This document shows, piece by piece, positions 18,261-26,727 of a DNA stretch of 33,698 bases. The translations under genes were made by a program, and so were the position numbers. Positions within the stretch are counted from its first letter, which is position 1, and the number at the start of each line of letters is the position of its first letter. Origin of the DNA: Thiomargarita sp. (lineage in GTDB: Bacteria > Pseudomonadota > Gammaproteobacteria > Beggiatoales > Beggiatoaceae); assembly GCA_020721045.1 (NCBI GenBank), contig DYNN01000022.1:1-33698 (forward strand), read 5' to 3'. Below the pieces are notes generated by a model. That model saw only the letters and a program-made list of their open reading frames with translations. It was not told where the DNA came from and made no database searches.

Positions 18261-19139
18261 CTAATCAATGCGATCATAACAACGAATACGATAGAGTAAT
18301 CGATGGTGGGCGGGATTATCGCTGTCGGTAAAACCGCTGCGATTATGCAACACATTGTTACAAATAACACCTTGTCCCGGCATTAATCGATGATGTAGCA
18401 CATGAGGCGAATTAACTGTACATAATTGATTCAAATAACTAATTGCTTCTTGCACTAACGTTGATTGTTTCCAAATGATATTACGCTTACGAGCAGTATA
18501 ACGCATTTGTAATGTCCCGTTAGGATTGATAAAAAATACAGGACCCGTTTGCGCTGGACGTAATTCGACACCTTCTTGCACATTTGCCGGAATGGTCATA
18601 ACGTCATTTTCCATCAATGCTGCAATATAATTAGGATTTTGGTCTCGTAATTTAATATACACAATTTCATGATCAAGCAACATGTTATCGCCGCCTTCCA
18701 ATGCTTGACGTTCACAATGTAGTAAAACCGAACGCACCTGTTGGTTGTCCGCGTTGTAATAACCATCAGTATGCCAATTAATCGCTTTATTAGTATATGG
18801 AATATAATCGTGAGCTTGCCCTTGATTTTCTACTTGTAAAGCGGTGATTCCATCATCTTCTTCGCAACACAAAGTACGATCGATCTGTGTTAAACCAAAC
18901 TGTTGGCAAAAAGCTAAAAGTGCATTTTTTTCAATGCTAACATTAGAACTCACTTGGTAAAAAGCCATATTAATTTTGCGACATGAAGATAAAATATGTT
19001 TTTTTTCCTGTATTGTCAATTGGTAAGGATTGTTAATGGGAACTAATAAATCTTTTATATCCACAGGATAAAGAGCTAATTTTTCTGTTTTCCAAGCGAG
19101 ATATGCTTGATTATCTTGTAATAAAAATGGATTTGTCAT
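18261..19139 (-). CDS. TauD/TfdA-family Fe(II)/2-oxoglutarate dioxygenase
   Basis: 292 residues. The iron-binding facial triad is visible as His123 and Asp125 in NWHTDGYY and the distal His265 in NNVLHNRSGF. An arginine near 280-284 in HHRLLYRIR is placed to bind 2-oxoglutarate. The double-stranded beta-helix length is normal for the family. Members hydroxylate taurine, other sulfonates or sulfate esters, gamma-butyrobetaine or amino acids; this one cannot be assigned to a substrate. Being next to the dsr operon suggests, weakly, an organosulfur substrate whose cleavage would give sulfite, but no ABC transporter or sulfonate genes are adjacent. It is transcribed divergently from dsrA across 586 bp. 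Confidence 0.84.
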   Translation of the reverse strand: MTNPFLLQDNQAYLAWKTEKLALYPVDIKDLLVPINNPYQLTIQEKKHILSSCRKINMAFYQVSSNVSIEKNALLAFCQQFGLTQIDRTLCCEEDDGITALQVENQGQAHDYIPYTNKAINWHTDGYYNADNQQVRSVLLHCERQALEGGDNMLLDHEIVYIKLRDQNPNYIAALMENDVMTIPANVQEGVELRPAQTGPVFFINPNGTLQMRYTARKRNIIWKQSTLVQEAISYLNQLCTVNSPHVLHHRLMPGQGVICNNVLHNRSGFTDSDNPAHHRLLYRIRCYDRID

Positions 19140-19725
19140 AAAATTTGCGCAACTTGGTGTATTGATAGATAATGATACTTTTTTACGCTTGCGACACTAT
19201 TTTGCGTTTAAGCGAAAGTGTTATACAATAAAGTCTAATTTGGAACGATTCCAAACGAACTGATGCGTGTGCTTTTATTACGATTTCGTAATTCGTTAAA
19301 AAAAGCTTGACTAATTAAATTAATTTGGTTATTAATAACCGAGTATTATGCTAGGTAAAGATTTTTTTCCTAATTTTACTATAAAACCGTATTAAAAACC
19401 AGTGAAATTTTAAATATAATTGCTTGTTTTAAAAATGGAAAAATTTTACTTGACTAATCATTGCTAAATAACTACTTTAGTATATTAGATATAAATGATT
19501 TAGATCGTTATGTTGCGCTGCAATATGATTTTTTAGCAATACGCACCAAAATAAAAAATTGATCGTTTTACTTCAATAAAGTAAATTTTTGGTGAATTCG
19601 AGTGATTTTGAAATATAAATTTACTGTGAGTTCTTATGATTGAGTCTTACGCATTATTCTTTTTGTGGGAAAGCGTATTGATTTAACCGTGTGATAAAGA
19701 TTTTTATTCAACAGGAGACTGTGCG
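19140..19725 (+). promoter_or_regulatory. Long leader / control region upstream of dsrA
   Basis: No open reading frame is convincing in these 586 bp. Two perfect palindromes stand out: TTTGGAAcgaTTCCAAA (19239-19255) and GGTTATTAATAACC (19327-19340). A sigma-70-like pair TTGACT (19450-19455) and TACTTT (19473-19478) with a 17-bp spacer is the best promoter guess and would give a leader of about 240 nt. The dsrA ribosome-binding site is AGGAGA (19713-19718). Which protein binds the palindromes is unknown. Confidence 0.4.
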
Positions 19726-20970
19726 ATGGCTAAAGAAATGCACAAAACACCCATGCTTGATCAACTCGAAAGCGGTCCTTGGCCCAGTTTTGTTACGGGA
19801 CTAAAACGCCTTGCTCAAGATGAGGGTAAACCATATCAAAATATGATGATTGACTTACTCGGTCAATTGGAACATTCATACGAAACTAAAAAAGGTTATT
19901 GGAAGGGCGGTACAGTTGGGGTCATCGGTTATGGTGGCGGTGTTATTCCCCGTTTTTCTGAAGTGGGTCAAAAATTTCCAGATTCTAAAGAATTTCATAC
20001 ATTACGCATCCAACCGCCTGCTGGTATGCACTATACAACTGATATTATTCGTAAAATGTGTGATATTTGGGAAAGATATGGTTCAGGCTTAGTCGCTTTT
20101 CACGGACAAAGCGGTGATATCATGTTCCAAGGTGTGACTACTGATAATGTTCAACCTGCATTTGATGAATTTAATGAATTAGGCTTTGACCTCGGGGGCG
20201 CAGGTCCTGCAGTACGCACTGGAATGTCTTGTGTCGGTGCTGCACGTTGTGAGCAATCTTGTACTAATGAACAAAAAGTTCATCGCACTTTAGTAAACCG
20301 CTTTTTAGATGACATGCATCGTCCCGCCTTACCTTACAAATTCAAATTTAAAGTTTCTGGTTGTCCAAACGATTGTATGAACTCGATTGAACGTGCTGAT
20401 ATGGCAGTTATTGGTACGTGGCGCGATGACATGAAAGTCAATCAAACCGAAGTTAAAGCTTTTGTTGCTAGCAAATCCCGCAAATATGTCATTGATAACG
20501 TTGTTACCCGTTGTCCTACCAATGCACTTTCCCTTAATGATGATGATACACTCGCGGTTGATAATCGCAACTGTGTTCGCTGTATGCACTGTATCAATGT
20601 CATGACTAAAGCGTTGTCAGTCGGTGATGATAAAGGTGTGACCATTTTGATGGGTGGTAAACGTACTTTAAAAATTGGTGATTTAATGGGTACCGTTGTT
20701 GTACCATTTATGAAATTAGATACCGAAGAAGATTTTGAAGCACTGACCGAATTGGCAGAAAGAACCATTGAGTTTTTTGCCGAAAATGCACTAGAACACG
20801 AGCGTACTGGTGAAATGATTGAGCGAATTGGTTTGGTCAATTTCTTAGAAGGCATAGAGTTGGAAATTGATCCTAATATGATTGTTGAACCTCGTCAAAG
20901 TTCTTATGTCAGAATGGATACTTGGGACGAAGAAGTTGACAAGTGGAATGAGAGAAAAGCAGCAAGTTAA
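19726..20970 (+). CDS. dsrA: Reverse-type dissimilatory sulfite reductase alpha subunit
   Basis: 414 residues, against 417 in Allochromatium vinosum. DsrA with DsrB forms the cytoplasmic alpha2beta2 siroheme enzyme which, in sulfur oxidisers, converts DsrC/DsrL-delivered sulfane sulfur to sulfite. The siroheme-[4Fe-4S] ligand cysteines are present in CVGAARCEQSC and in GCPNDC. An inserted ferredoxin domain carries CPTNAL and CVRCMHCINV for a further [4Fe-4S] cluster. The start has AGGAGA eight bases upstream. It begins a thirteen-gene operon. I call it the oxidative type because dsrEFH and dsrL are in the same operon and dsrD is absent. Confidence 0.97.
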   Translation: MAKEMHKTPMLDQLESGPWPSFVTGLKRLAQDEGKPYQNMMIDLLGQLEHSYETKKGYWKGGTVGVIGYGGGVIPRFSEVGQKFPDSKEFHTLRIQPPAGMHYTTDIIRKMCDIWERYGSGLVAFHGQSGDIMFQGVTTDNVQPAFDEFNELGFDLGGAGPAVRTGMSCVGAARCEQSCTNEQKVHRTLVNRFLDDMHRPALPYKFKFKVSGCPNDCMNSIERADMAVIGTWRDDMKVNQTEVKAFVASKSRKYVIDNVVTRCPTNALSLNDDDTLAVDNRNCVRCMHCINVMTKALSVGDDKGVTILMGGKRTLKIGDLMGTVVVPFMKLDTEEDFEALTELAERTIEFFAENALEHERTGEMIERIGLVNFLEGIELEIDPNMIVEPRQSSYVRMDTWDEEVDKWNERKAAS

Positions 20971-21078
20971 GTTGGCTCTTTGTTAATTTGAATTAATTTC
21001 ATTTATCCATTTCACCTGTAATTTTGGTGGATATGGGTTAAAATAAGCATTATAATATTAGAATATTCGGAGATTATT

Positions 21079-22149
21079 ATGTCCGCACCCCGTATGCCAG
21101 TAGAGAGCGGAGTTCCAGATCCGTTCCCTTATATGCACCCAGTCATGCAAAAGAATTTTGGTGCTTGGAGTCATCATGAGCGTCCACGTCCTGGTGTTTT
21201 GTGTCACACTGCTAAAGGTGGCGATAAGCTTTGGACGGTACGCGCAGGTACCCAGCGTCAAATGGATTTATACACTGTTCGCAAATTGTGTGATATCGCT
21301 GATCAATTTGGTGAAGGTTTTGTCCGTTTTACCATTCGCAGCAATATTGAATTTTTATTAGCGGATGGTGGCAAAGTTGATCCATTAATCAAGAAATTAC
21401 AAGATGAAGGTTTTCCAGTCGGTGGCACCGGACCTTCTGTAACCATGATTGCACATACGCAAGGTTGGTTACACTGTGATATTCCCGGTACTGATGCCTC
21501 TGGTGTTGTGAAAGCATTAATGGATGAATTACACGAAGAATTCATTCGCGAAGATATGCCTAATCGGGTACATATCACCACCTCTTGCTGCCAAATCAAC
21601 TGTGGCGGTCAAGGTGATATTGCTATCAATATTCAACACACTAAACCACCCAAAATTAACCATGATTTAGTGGCTAATATCTGCGAAAGACCTACCGTAG
21701 TAGCACGTTGTCCAGTTGCAGCTATTCGTCCTGCATTAGTGAATGGTAAACCTTCGTTAGAAGTTGATGAGAAGAAGTGTATCTGTTGCGGTGCTTGCTA
21801 TCCACCTTGCCCACCTATGCAAATTAATGATCCTGTTCATTCTAAATTAGCGATTTGGGTGGGTGGTAATCATTCTAACGCACGTAGCAAACCAACTTTC
21901 CAAAAATTAGTGGCTGCTGGCTTACCTAACAATCCACCGCGTTGGACTGAAGTTGCTGCAGTGGTTAAGAAAATTTTGCATGTTTACAAAGAAGATGCTA
22001 AAGATTGGGAACGCTTATCCGATTGGGTTGCGCGGATTGGATGGTCTCGTTTCTTTGAATTAACTGAATTGCCCTTCACCAAATTCCATGTGGATAATTG
22101 GCGTGGTGCAAGACGCAGCTTAAACGCTTCGGCTCATATCCGGTTTTAA
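21079..22149 (+). CDS. dsrB: Reverse-type dissimilatory sulfite reductase beta subunit
   Basis: 356 residues. DsrB carries the catalytically active siroheme-[4Fe-4S] site. The ligand region SCCQINCGGQGD and the ferredoxin-domain motif KKCICCGACYPPCPPM are intact, and the paralogous relationship to DsrA is clear along the length. The ATG is preceded by CGGAGA. The 108-bp gap after dsrA has no gene. A strong hairpin (22156-22194) follows the gene, which could stabilise a dsrAB transcript. Confidence 0.97.
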   Translation: MSAPRMPVESGVPDPFPYMHPVMQKNFGAWSHHERPRPGVLCHTAKGGDKLWTVRAGTQRQMDLYTVRKLCDIADQFGEGFVRFTIRSNIEFLLADGGKVDPLIKKLQDEGFPVGGTGPSVTMIAHTQGWLHCDIPGTDASGVVKALMDELHEEFIREDMPNRVHITTSCCQINCGGQGDIAINIQHTKPPKINHDLVANICERPTVVARCPVAAIRPALVNGKPSLEVDEKKCICCGACYPPCPPMQINDPVHSKLAIWVGGNHSNARSKPTFQKLVAAGLPNNPPRWTEVAAVVKKILHVYKEDAKDWERLSDWVARIGWSRFFELTELPFTKFHVDNWRGARRSLNASAHIRF

Positions 22150-22155
22150 TTTGTA

Positions 22156-22194
22156 GTACGCTTATTTTTCTCTAAAATGAGAGAATAAGCGTAC
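22156..22194 (+). promoter_or_regulatory. Strong intra-operon hairpin after dsrB
   Basis: gtacgcttatt (22156-22166) pairs perfectly with aataagcgtac (22184-22194), an 11-bp stem with extra CTC/GAG pairing in the loop. It is followed by atggtttgg rather than a T-run, so a partial terminator or an RNA-processing/stability element that raises dsrAB relative to downstream genes is more likely than a full stop. Confidence 0.6.
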
Positions 22195-22228
22195 ATGGTT
22201 TGGCTATTAAAATACGAAGGAGACCACG

Positions 22229-22621
22229 GTGAAGTTTTCTATTATGGTCAATGAAGGACCTTATCAACATCAATCTTCTGATTCTGCTTACCAATTTACC
22301 AAAGCAGCATTAGAGAAAGGGCATGAGATTTTTCGCGTGTTTTTTTATCATGATGGCGTAAACAACGCGACTTGCTTGACGGTTCCTCCTCAAGATGATC
22401 GTCATGTTGTCAATCGTTGGTCTGAATTATCCAAAAAATATAATTTAGATTTAGTCGTTTGTATTGCTGCTGCTCAACGACGCGGTATTTTGGACGACAA
22501 TGAAGCTAAACGTCAGGGAAAAAATGCAAGTAATATTGCTGAAGGTTTTCGAATTTCTGGTTTGGGACAGTTAATTGAGGCAGGAATCCAAGCCGATCGT
22601 CTAGTTGTTTTTGGTGATTGA
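22229..22621 (+). CDS. dsrE: Sulfurtransferase subunit DsrE
   Basis: 130 residues with a GTG start behind AAGGAGA. DsrE is the catalytic subunit of the cytoplasmic DsrE2F2H2 sulfur-transfer complex (TusBCD-like) that hands persulfide sulfur to DsrC. The active-site cysteine is Cys78 in LVVCIAAAQRRGI, the same number as in A. vinosum. The N-terminal MVNEGPYQHQSSDSAY segment is typical of the DsrE fold. It is followed by dsrF after an 80-bp gap. Confidence 0.95.
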   Translation: MKFSIMVNEGPYQHQSSDSAYQFTKAALEKGHEIFRVFFYHDGVNNATCLTVPPQDDRHVVNRWSELSKKYNLDLVVCIAAAQRRGILDDNEAKRQGKNASNIAEGFRISGLGQLIEAGIQADRLVVFGD

Positions 22622-22701
22622 TCACGACAAGTCACATCCATTAACGATTGGGTGTGTAAATCAGAACAAATAAATAGACACGTAACTAACGCGGGGAATA
22701 T

Positions 22702-23103
22702 ATGGCGGAAGATATGATGGATGGCGAAGGTGGCGTAATCAAGAAATTTTTGTACGTAAATCGTAAGGCACCTTATGGCACTATTTACGCCCTAGAATCA
22801 TTAGAAGTAGTCCTTATTGGTGCTGCATTTGAGCAAGATGTCAGTTTGGTTTTCATTGATGACGGTGTTTATCAACTGAAAAAAGGTCAGCAGACAACAG
22901 TCGATTCTGGTATTGGCGTGAAAGATTTCTCTAAAACCTACCGTGCTTTGGAAGGTTATGATGTTGAAAAACTTTATGTTGATAAGAAATCGATGGAAAT
23001 GCGCGGTTTGAGCACAAGTGACTTAAATGTTGATGTGGAAGTATTAGATGACGCGCAAATGGCTGATTTGATGGCACAACAAGATATTATCTTAAGTTTT
23101 TAA
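22702..23103 (+). CDS. dsrF: DsrEFH complex subunit DsrF
   Basis: 133 residues, TusC-like. The fold opens with KKFLYVNRKAPYGTIYALE and has the LIGAAFEQDVSLVFIDDGVYQL strand-turn that is highly conserved in the family. There is no cysteine in the protein, in line with a structural rather than persulfide-carrying role. The ribosome-binding site is CGGGGA. It is followed by dsrH after 18 bp. Confidence 0.95.
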   Translation: MAEDMMDGEGGVIKKFLYVNRKAPYGTIYALESLEVVLIGAAFEQDVSLVFIDDGVYQLKKGQQTTVDSGIGVKDFSKTYRALEGYDVEKLYVDKKSMEMRGLSTSDLNVDVEVLDDAQMADLMAQQDIILSF

Positions 23104-23121
23104 GCGGGAGATCAAAGAACA

Positions 23122-23424
23122 ATGTTACATACAGTGAATAAATCGCCGTTTGAAAAAAACTCGTTAGAAAGTTGCTTGCGTTTATCCAAAGAAGGTTGTG
23201 CTGTTTTGTTATTTGAAGATGCGGTTTATGGTGCTTTAAAAGGCACACAGTTGGAAGCAACCGTTGTTGAAGCATTAAAAAGCAAAAAAATGTATGTGCT
23301 ATTGCCCGATATCGAAGCACGGGGTATGCGAGCAGAAGATGTAATTTCTGGGGTACAGACAGTTGATTATGCGGGTTTTGTTGATTTAGTGGCGGAGAAG
23401 GCTACCGTCCAAGCGTGGCTTTAA
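23122..23424 (+). CDS. dsrH: DsrEFH complex subunit DsrH
   Basis: 100 residues, TusB-like. The N-terminal HTVNKSPFEKNSLESCL includes Cys18, corresponding to the conserved DsrH cysteine (Cys20 in A. vinosum). The rest shows the LLFEDAVYGAL strand and VLLPDIEARGM segment of the family. A GGGAGA site precedes the ATG. It completes the DsrEFH hexamer genes and is followed by dsrC after 54 bp. Confidence 0.94.
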   Translation: MLHTVNKSPFEKNSLESCLRLSKEGCAVLLFEDAVYGALKGTQLEATVVEALKSKKMYVLLPDIEARGMRAEDVISGVQTVDYAGFVDLVAEKATVQAWL

Positions 23425-23478
23425 TGTCGAGTGTAATTAATTATTTGATTTAAATTAAACGTATAATGAGGTGTTATT

Positions 23479-23814
23479 ATGGCAGTTGTTACAGCAAATG
23501 GTAAAGATGTTGAAGTGGATGAAGAAGGTTATTTGACCGATTTGAATACTTGGGATGAAGATATTGCTAAAGTGTTAGCTGACCAAGATAAATTAGAATT
23601 AACTGAAAGTCATTGGGAAGTTATTCACTTTTTGCGTGAATATTATAACGAATACCAAATTGCGCCAGCAGTGCGTGTATTGACCAAAGCGATTGGCAAA
23701 AAGTTAGGTCCAGAAAAAGGTAATAGTAAGTATTTGTACGAATTATTTCCTTATGGTCCTGCTAAGCAGGCTTGTCGTTTTGCAGGTCTTCCTAAACCAA
23801 CAGGTTGTATCTAA
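23479..23814 (+). CDS. dsrC: Sulfur-carrier protein DsrC
   Basis: 111 residues. DsrC is the soluble persulfide/trisulfide carrier that links DsrEFH, DsrAB, DsrL and DsrMK. The flexible C-terminal arm is intact: Cys99 and the penultimate Cys110, ten residues apart, in KQACRFAGLP...TGCI. The remainder (GYLTDLNTWDEDIA, LTESHWEVIHFLREYY) is the canonical winged-helix-like core. The site GAGGTG precedes the ATG. A second, cysteine-free member of the same family lies three genes downstream at 26311. Confidence 0.96.
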   Translation: MAVVTANGKDVEVDEEGYLTDLNTWDEDIAKVLADQDKLELTESHWEVIHFLREYYNEYQIAPAVRVLTKAIGKKLGPEKGNSKYLYELFPYGPAKQACRFAGLPKPTGCI

Positions 23815-23940
23815 AACTGTAGGGTGCAGTGATGCCTTTTTCCTGAGTCATTTTGGAAAAGGCGGAACTGCGCTCCTGCTCAATTGCTTGCTACGATTAA
23901 TGTCATCTATTTTGTTAGATGAATATGGATTGAAACAAAC
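23815..23940 (+). promoter_or_regulatory. dsrC-dsrM spacer with hairpin and REP-like start
   Basis: A stem of gcctttttcc (23834-23843) and ggaaaaggc (23855-23863), with outer gcagt/actgc pairing, forms a hairpin shortly after the dsrC stop. The preceding gtagggtgca (23819-23828) matches the start of the REP-like hairpin arm in the left-edge element (gtagggtgcat at 196-206). It may be a processing or attenuation site leaving dsrC more abundant than dsrM, which would fit the known high DsrC level in sulfur oxidisers. Confidence 0.45.
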
Positions 23941-24678
23941 ATGGACTTCATAAGTGTTGTTTACGCACTATTATTTTATTTAGCTTCAGTAATATTCGTT
24001 GTATTTGTGGCACGTAAAATTTATCAATATGCCACGGTGCCCGCACCTTTAAAAATACCAACAATGCCAGCACCTTTAACAACTTCAGGTGTTGCGTTGC
24101 GTCTCGCGCGTGAAGTGGTTTTTTTTGAAAGCTTATTTCGTTCAAATAAGTGGATTTGGTTGTTTGGTTGGATGTTTCATCTCGCTTTATTGGTCGTTTT
24201 ACTTCGTCATTTACGCTATTTTATTGATCCTGTTTGGATGTGGGTTGCATTGATCCAACCTTTTGGTAAATATGCCAGTTTCTTTATGTTGATAGGCTTA
24301 GCTGGTTTATTAGCGCGCCGTATCGTGGTAGAACGCATTCGCTATATCAGCAACCCTTCTGATTATTTGATGTTGTTGTTGTTGCTGTTGATTGGTATGA
24401 GTGGCACTATGCTTACTTTTGTATTGCATACTGATATTGTACAGCTAAAAGCTTTTACATTAGGTTTACTTTATTTTGATTGGCAGCCACTTCCTAAAGA
24501 CCCCGCTGTGTTAGTTCATTTGGGGGCAGTGATTGTGTTAATGATTATTTTTCCATTTAGTAAATTATTACATGCACCGGGCATCTTTTTTAGTCCGAGT
24601 CGCAATCAAGTCGATAATGCACGTGAAAAGCGGCATATTGCTGAATGGGCAACCAAACTTGAAACTCCAAATAACTGA
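23941..24678 (+). CDS. dsrM: DsrMKJOP complex cytochrome b subunit DsrM
   Basis: 245 residues. DsrM is a NarI-like membrane subunit that holds two b hemes and exchanges electrons with the quinone pool. About five hydrophobic segments are visible (for example FISVVYALLFYLASVIFVVFV at the N-terminus). Candidate heme-ligand histidines lie in MFHLALL, LLRHLRYF, VLHTDIV and LVHLGAV. The short N-terminal sequence before TM1 indicates the cytoplasm-out topology of the family. The ribosome-binding site is weak. It is followed by dsrK after 11 bp. Confidence 0.94.
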   Translation: MDFISVVYALLFYLASVIFVVFVARKIYQYATVPAPLKIPTMPAPLTTSGVALRLAREVVFFESLFRSNKWIWLFGWMFHLALLVVLLRHLRYFIDPVWMWVALIQPFGKYASFFMLIGLAGLLARRIVVERIRYISNPSDYLMLLLLLLIGMSGTMLTFVLHTDIVQLKAFTLGLLYFDWQPLPKDPAVLVHLGAVIVLMIIFPFSKLLHAPGIFFSPSRNQVDNAREKRHIAEWATKLETPNN

Positions 24679-24689
24679 GGAAAAGGATT

Positions 24690-26180
24690 ATGGCTGCTTT
24701 TGATGTTCCTCCATTTAGACCTTATCCCATTATTCCTGAGTTGAAACCTGATGCAATGAAAAAAGACGGGCCCTTTATTGCTAAGCCCGATCATCAAGAA
24801 GCATTAGGTTTTCCGGGAAAGTTGGTCGACAATTGGCAAGAAAAAGCTATTGAGAAAATGGGCGATTTGCTAAAAAGATTTCGTTCTTTTCAAGTGTATA
24901 TGGATGCATGCGTAAAATGTGGTGCCTGTACTGACAAATGTCACTACTTTATTGGTACGTCTGATCCCAAAAATATGCCTGTTGCTAGACAAGATTTGTT
25001 ACGTCAAGTTTATCGTCGTTACTTCACTTTTGCGGGTAAATATTTTCCTAAGTTGGTTGGCGCAAAAGACTTGACCAGAGAAATACTTGATGAGTGGTAT
25101 AACTATTATCATCAATGTTCGCAATGTCGTCGTTGCTCTGTTTTTTGTCCTTATGGTATTGATACTGCTGAAATTTCTATGGCAGCTCGTGAAATTATGG
25201 ATTCTATTGGACATGGACAAAAGTATTGTAACGAAATCATTGCAAAAGTTTATAAAATTGGTAACAACTTAGGACTGCCTGAGCCAGCTTTACGTGATAC
25301 TTTGGAAGGATTAGAAGAAGACATTTTAGATGCGACTGGAGTTGCGGTGCGGCTACCAATTGATGAAGAAGGGGTTGATGTATTGCTTGTTACGCCCTCA
25401 GCTGATTTTTTTGCTGAACCTCATGTTGATGGTTTAGTTGGTTATGCAAAGGTTTTTCATCAAGCTGGTATTTCTTGGACTATCAGTTCTTATGCATCTG
25501 AAGCAGCTAATTTTAGTATGTTTATTGGTAGTTACGAAAATATGCGCAAAATTGCCCTACGTATTCGTCAAGCAGCGATTGATCTAAAAGTTAAACGCAT
25601 TGTATTTGGTGAATGTGGACATGCATGGCGGGTTGCTTACAGTTTCTTAAACACATTAGCCGGTCCTTTCGATTTTCTTGATCCCAAGTATCCTGTACCG
25701 CAACATATTTGTGAATTAACTTATGATCTGATTCAGCGTGGCGCGCTTAAATTAGATAAAACTGCTAATGATCATATGAAATTGACTTTTCATGATTCTT
25801 GTAACGTGGCGCGTGCAACCCGAATGGGCAGTATGCCGGGTGGACAGTTTGTTATTCCGCGTGAAGTGATCAAAGCTGTTTGCAATCACTACTATGATAT
25901 GCCTAGCGACACGATTCACGATGGTACTTTTTGTTGTGGCGGTGGTGGCGGTCTATTAACCGATGATTTAATGGAAGTGCGGGTTAAAGGGGCTTTACCT
26001 CGTATGGAAGCTTTGAAACAAGTCACTGATGATCATGGAGTGACTCATATGGCTGCAATTTGTGCGATTTGTAAGAGCCAATTTACCAAAGTATTGCCTT
26101 ATTATGGATTTAGAATGGATCAAATTGTGAGTGTGCATCAATTGGTTAGTAATGCAATTGTGTTATCACCACCTGAGTAA
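24690..26180 (+). CDS. dsrK: DsrMKJOP complex Fe-S subunit DsrK (HdrD-like)
   Basis: 496 residues, cytoplasmic face. Two [4Fe-4S] ferredoxin motifs are complete: C74, C77, C80, C84 and C143, C146, C149, C153. The C-terminal part has the CCG-type, HdrD-like cysteine set (FGECGHA, HDSCNVAR, FCCGGGGG, ICAICKSQF) that binds the special [4Fe-4S] cluster reacting with the DsrC disulfide/trisulfide. The strong AGGAAAAGG site precedes the ATG. A 130-bp gap with a small GGTGCA/TGCACC hairpin (26196-26216) separates it from the DsrC-like gene. Confidence 0.95.
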   Translation: MAAFDVPPFRPYPIIPELKPDAMKKDGPFIAKPDHQEALGFPGKLVDNWQEKAIEKMGDLLKRFRSFQVYMDACVKCGACTDKCHYFIGTSDPKNMPVARQDLLRQVYRRYFTFAGKYFPKLVGAKDLTREILDEWYNYYHQCSQCRRCSVFCPYGIDTAEISMAAREIMDSIGHGQKYCNEIIAKVYKIGNNLGLPEPALRDTLEGLEEDILDATGVAVRLPIDEEGVDVLLVTPSADFFAEPHVDGLVGYAKVFHQAGISWTISSYASEAANFSMFIGSYENMRKIALRIRQAAIDLKVKRIVFGECGHAWRVAYSFLNTLAGPFDFLDPKYPVPQHICELTYDLIQRGALKLDKTANDHMKLTFHDSCNVARATRMGSMPGGQFVIPREVIKAVCNHYYDMPSDTIHDGTFCCGGGGGLLTDDLMEVRVKGALPRMEALKQVTDDHGVTHMAAICAICKSQFTKVLPYYGFRMDQIVSVHQLVSNAIVLSPPE

Positions 26181-26310
26181 AATATATATCTGATTGGTGC
26201 ATGGTGTTTGTGCACCTACGTCATTTGAACGCATTAATCACATATTTGTTAGTATAGCAGGTAATGAATTTAGAGTAGTTTGATGATTAATTAAAAGAAG
26301 GATTCATGAG

Positions 26311-26652
26311 ATGAATTATAAATTTGATGGAAATACAATAGAAGCAAATGACAATGGATTCCTAAATAATGTAGATGACTGGAGCGAACAATTAGCAGAG
26401 GTGATTGCTGCTGCTGAAGATGTGCAGTTAACCGAACGTCATTGGGATGTCATTAATTACTTACGCGATGAATATATCAATAATGCAGGACATCAACCTA
26501 ACATGCGTAAAATTGTCAAAGCCATGGGAGACGCGTGGGGTGATAAAAAACTAGAAGCTAAGGCATTGTATGATCTGTTTCCCCTTAATCCAGATAAACA
26601 AGCCAGTAAAATTGGGGGACTGCCTGATACCAAACGTAAGGGTGGTTACTAA
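26311..26652 (+). CDS. Cysteine-free DsrC/TusE family paralogue
   Basis: 113 residues, clearly of the DsrC family over its full length: ANDNGFLNNVDDWSEQLAEV, LTERHWDVINYLRDEY, and a C-terminal DLFPLNPDKQASKIGGLP that lines up with the arm of the true DsrC at 23479. Both redox cysteines are absent: Ser99 replaces Cys99, and the terminal cysteine is replaced by a KRKGGY tail. The protein has no cysteine at all, so it cannot carry persulfide. Homologues lacking both cysteines have been grouped as presumed regulatory proteins (RspA), but I know of no case placed between dsrK and dsrL. AAGAAGGA sits at good distance to the ATG at 26311; a competing ATG at 26306 makes only a two-codon reading. It probably binds DsrC partners as a non-reactive mimic (inference). 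Confidence 0.9.
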   Translation: MNYKFDGNTIEANDNGFLNNVDDWSEQLAEVIAAAEDVQLTERHWDVINYLRDEYINNAGHQPNMRKIVKAMGDAWGDKKLEAKALYDLFPLNPDKQASKIGGLPDTKRKGGY

Positions 26653-26727
26653 GTAAATTTACCCATAATGGGTATTTGAATATTCTGAAAATCCTGACAA
26701 CAAAACTTTTAGCAAGAAGGAGAAATC

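Noticed and set aside
19645-19660. cttacgcatt upstream of dsrA resembling the insertion-sequence end at 33544
   Set aside because: Only ten bases match, with no partner repeat or target duplication nearby.
20329-20855. Minus-strand open frames opposite dsrA
   Set aside because: Shadows of dsrA, which is plainly coding; low-complexity composition and no start signals.
21051-21056. TATAAT between dsrA and dsrB as an internal promoter
   Set aside because: No -35-like sequence at 16-18 bp; expected by chance in AT-rich DNA.
23462-23467. Perfect TATAAT just before dsrC, suggesting a dsrC-specific promoter
   Set aside because: It lies only 12 bases before the ATG, so transcription would start in or after the GAGGTG ribosome-binding site, and no -35 is spaced correctly. 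A leaderless start is not excluded but not supported.
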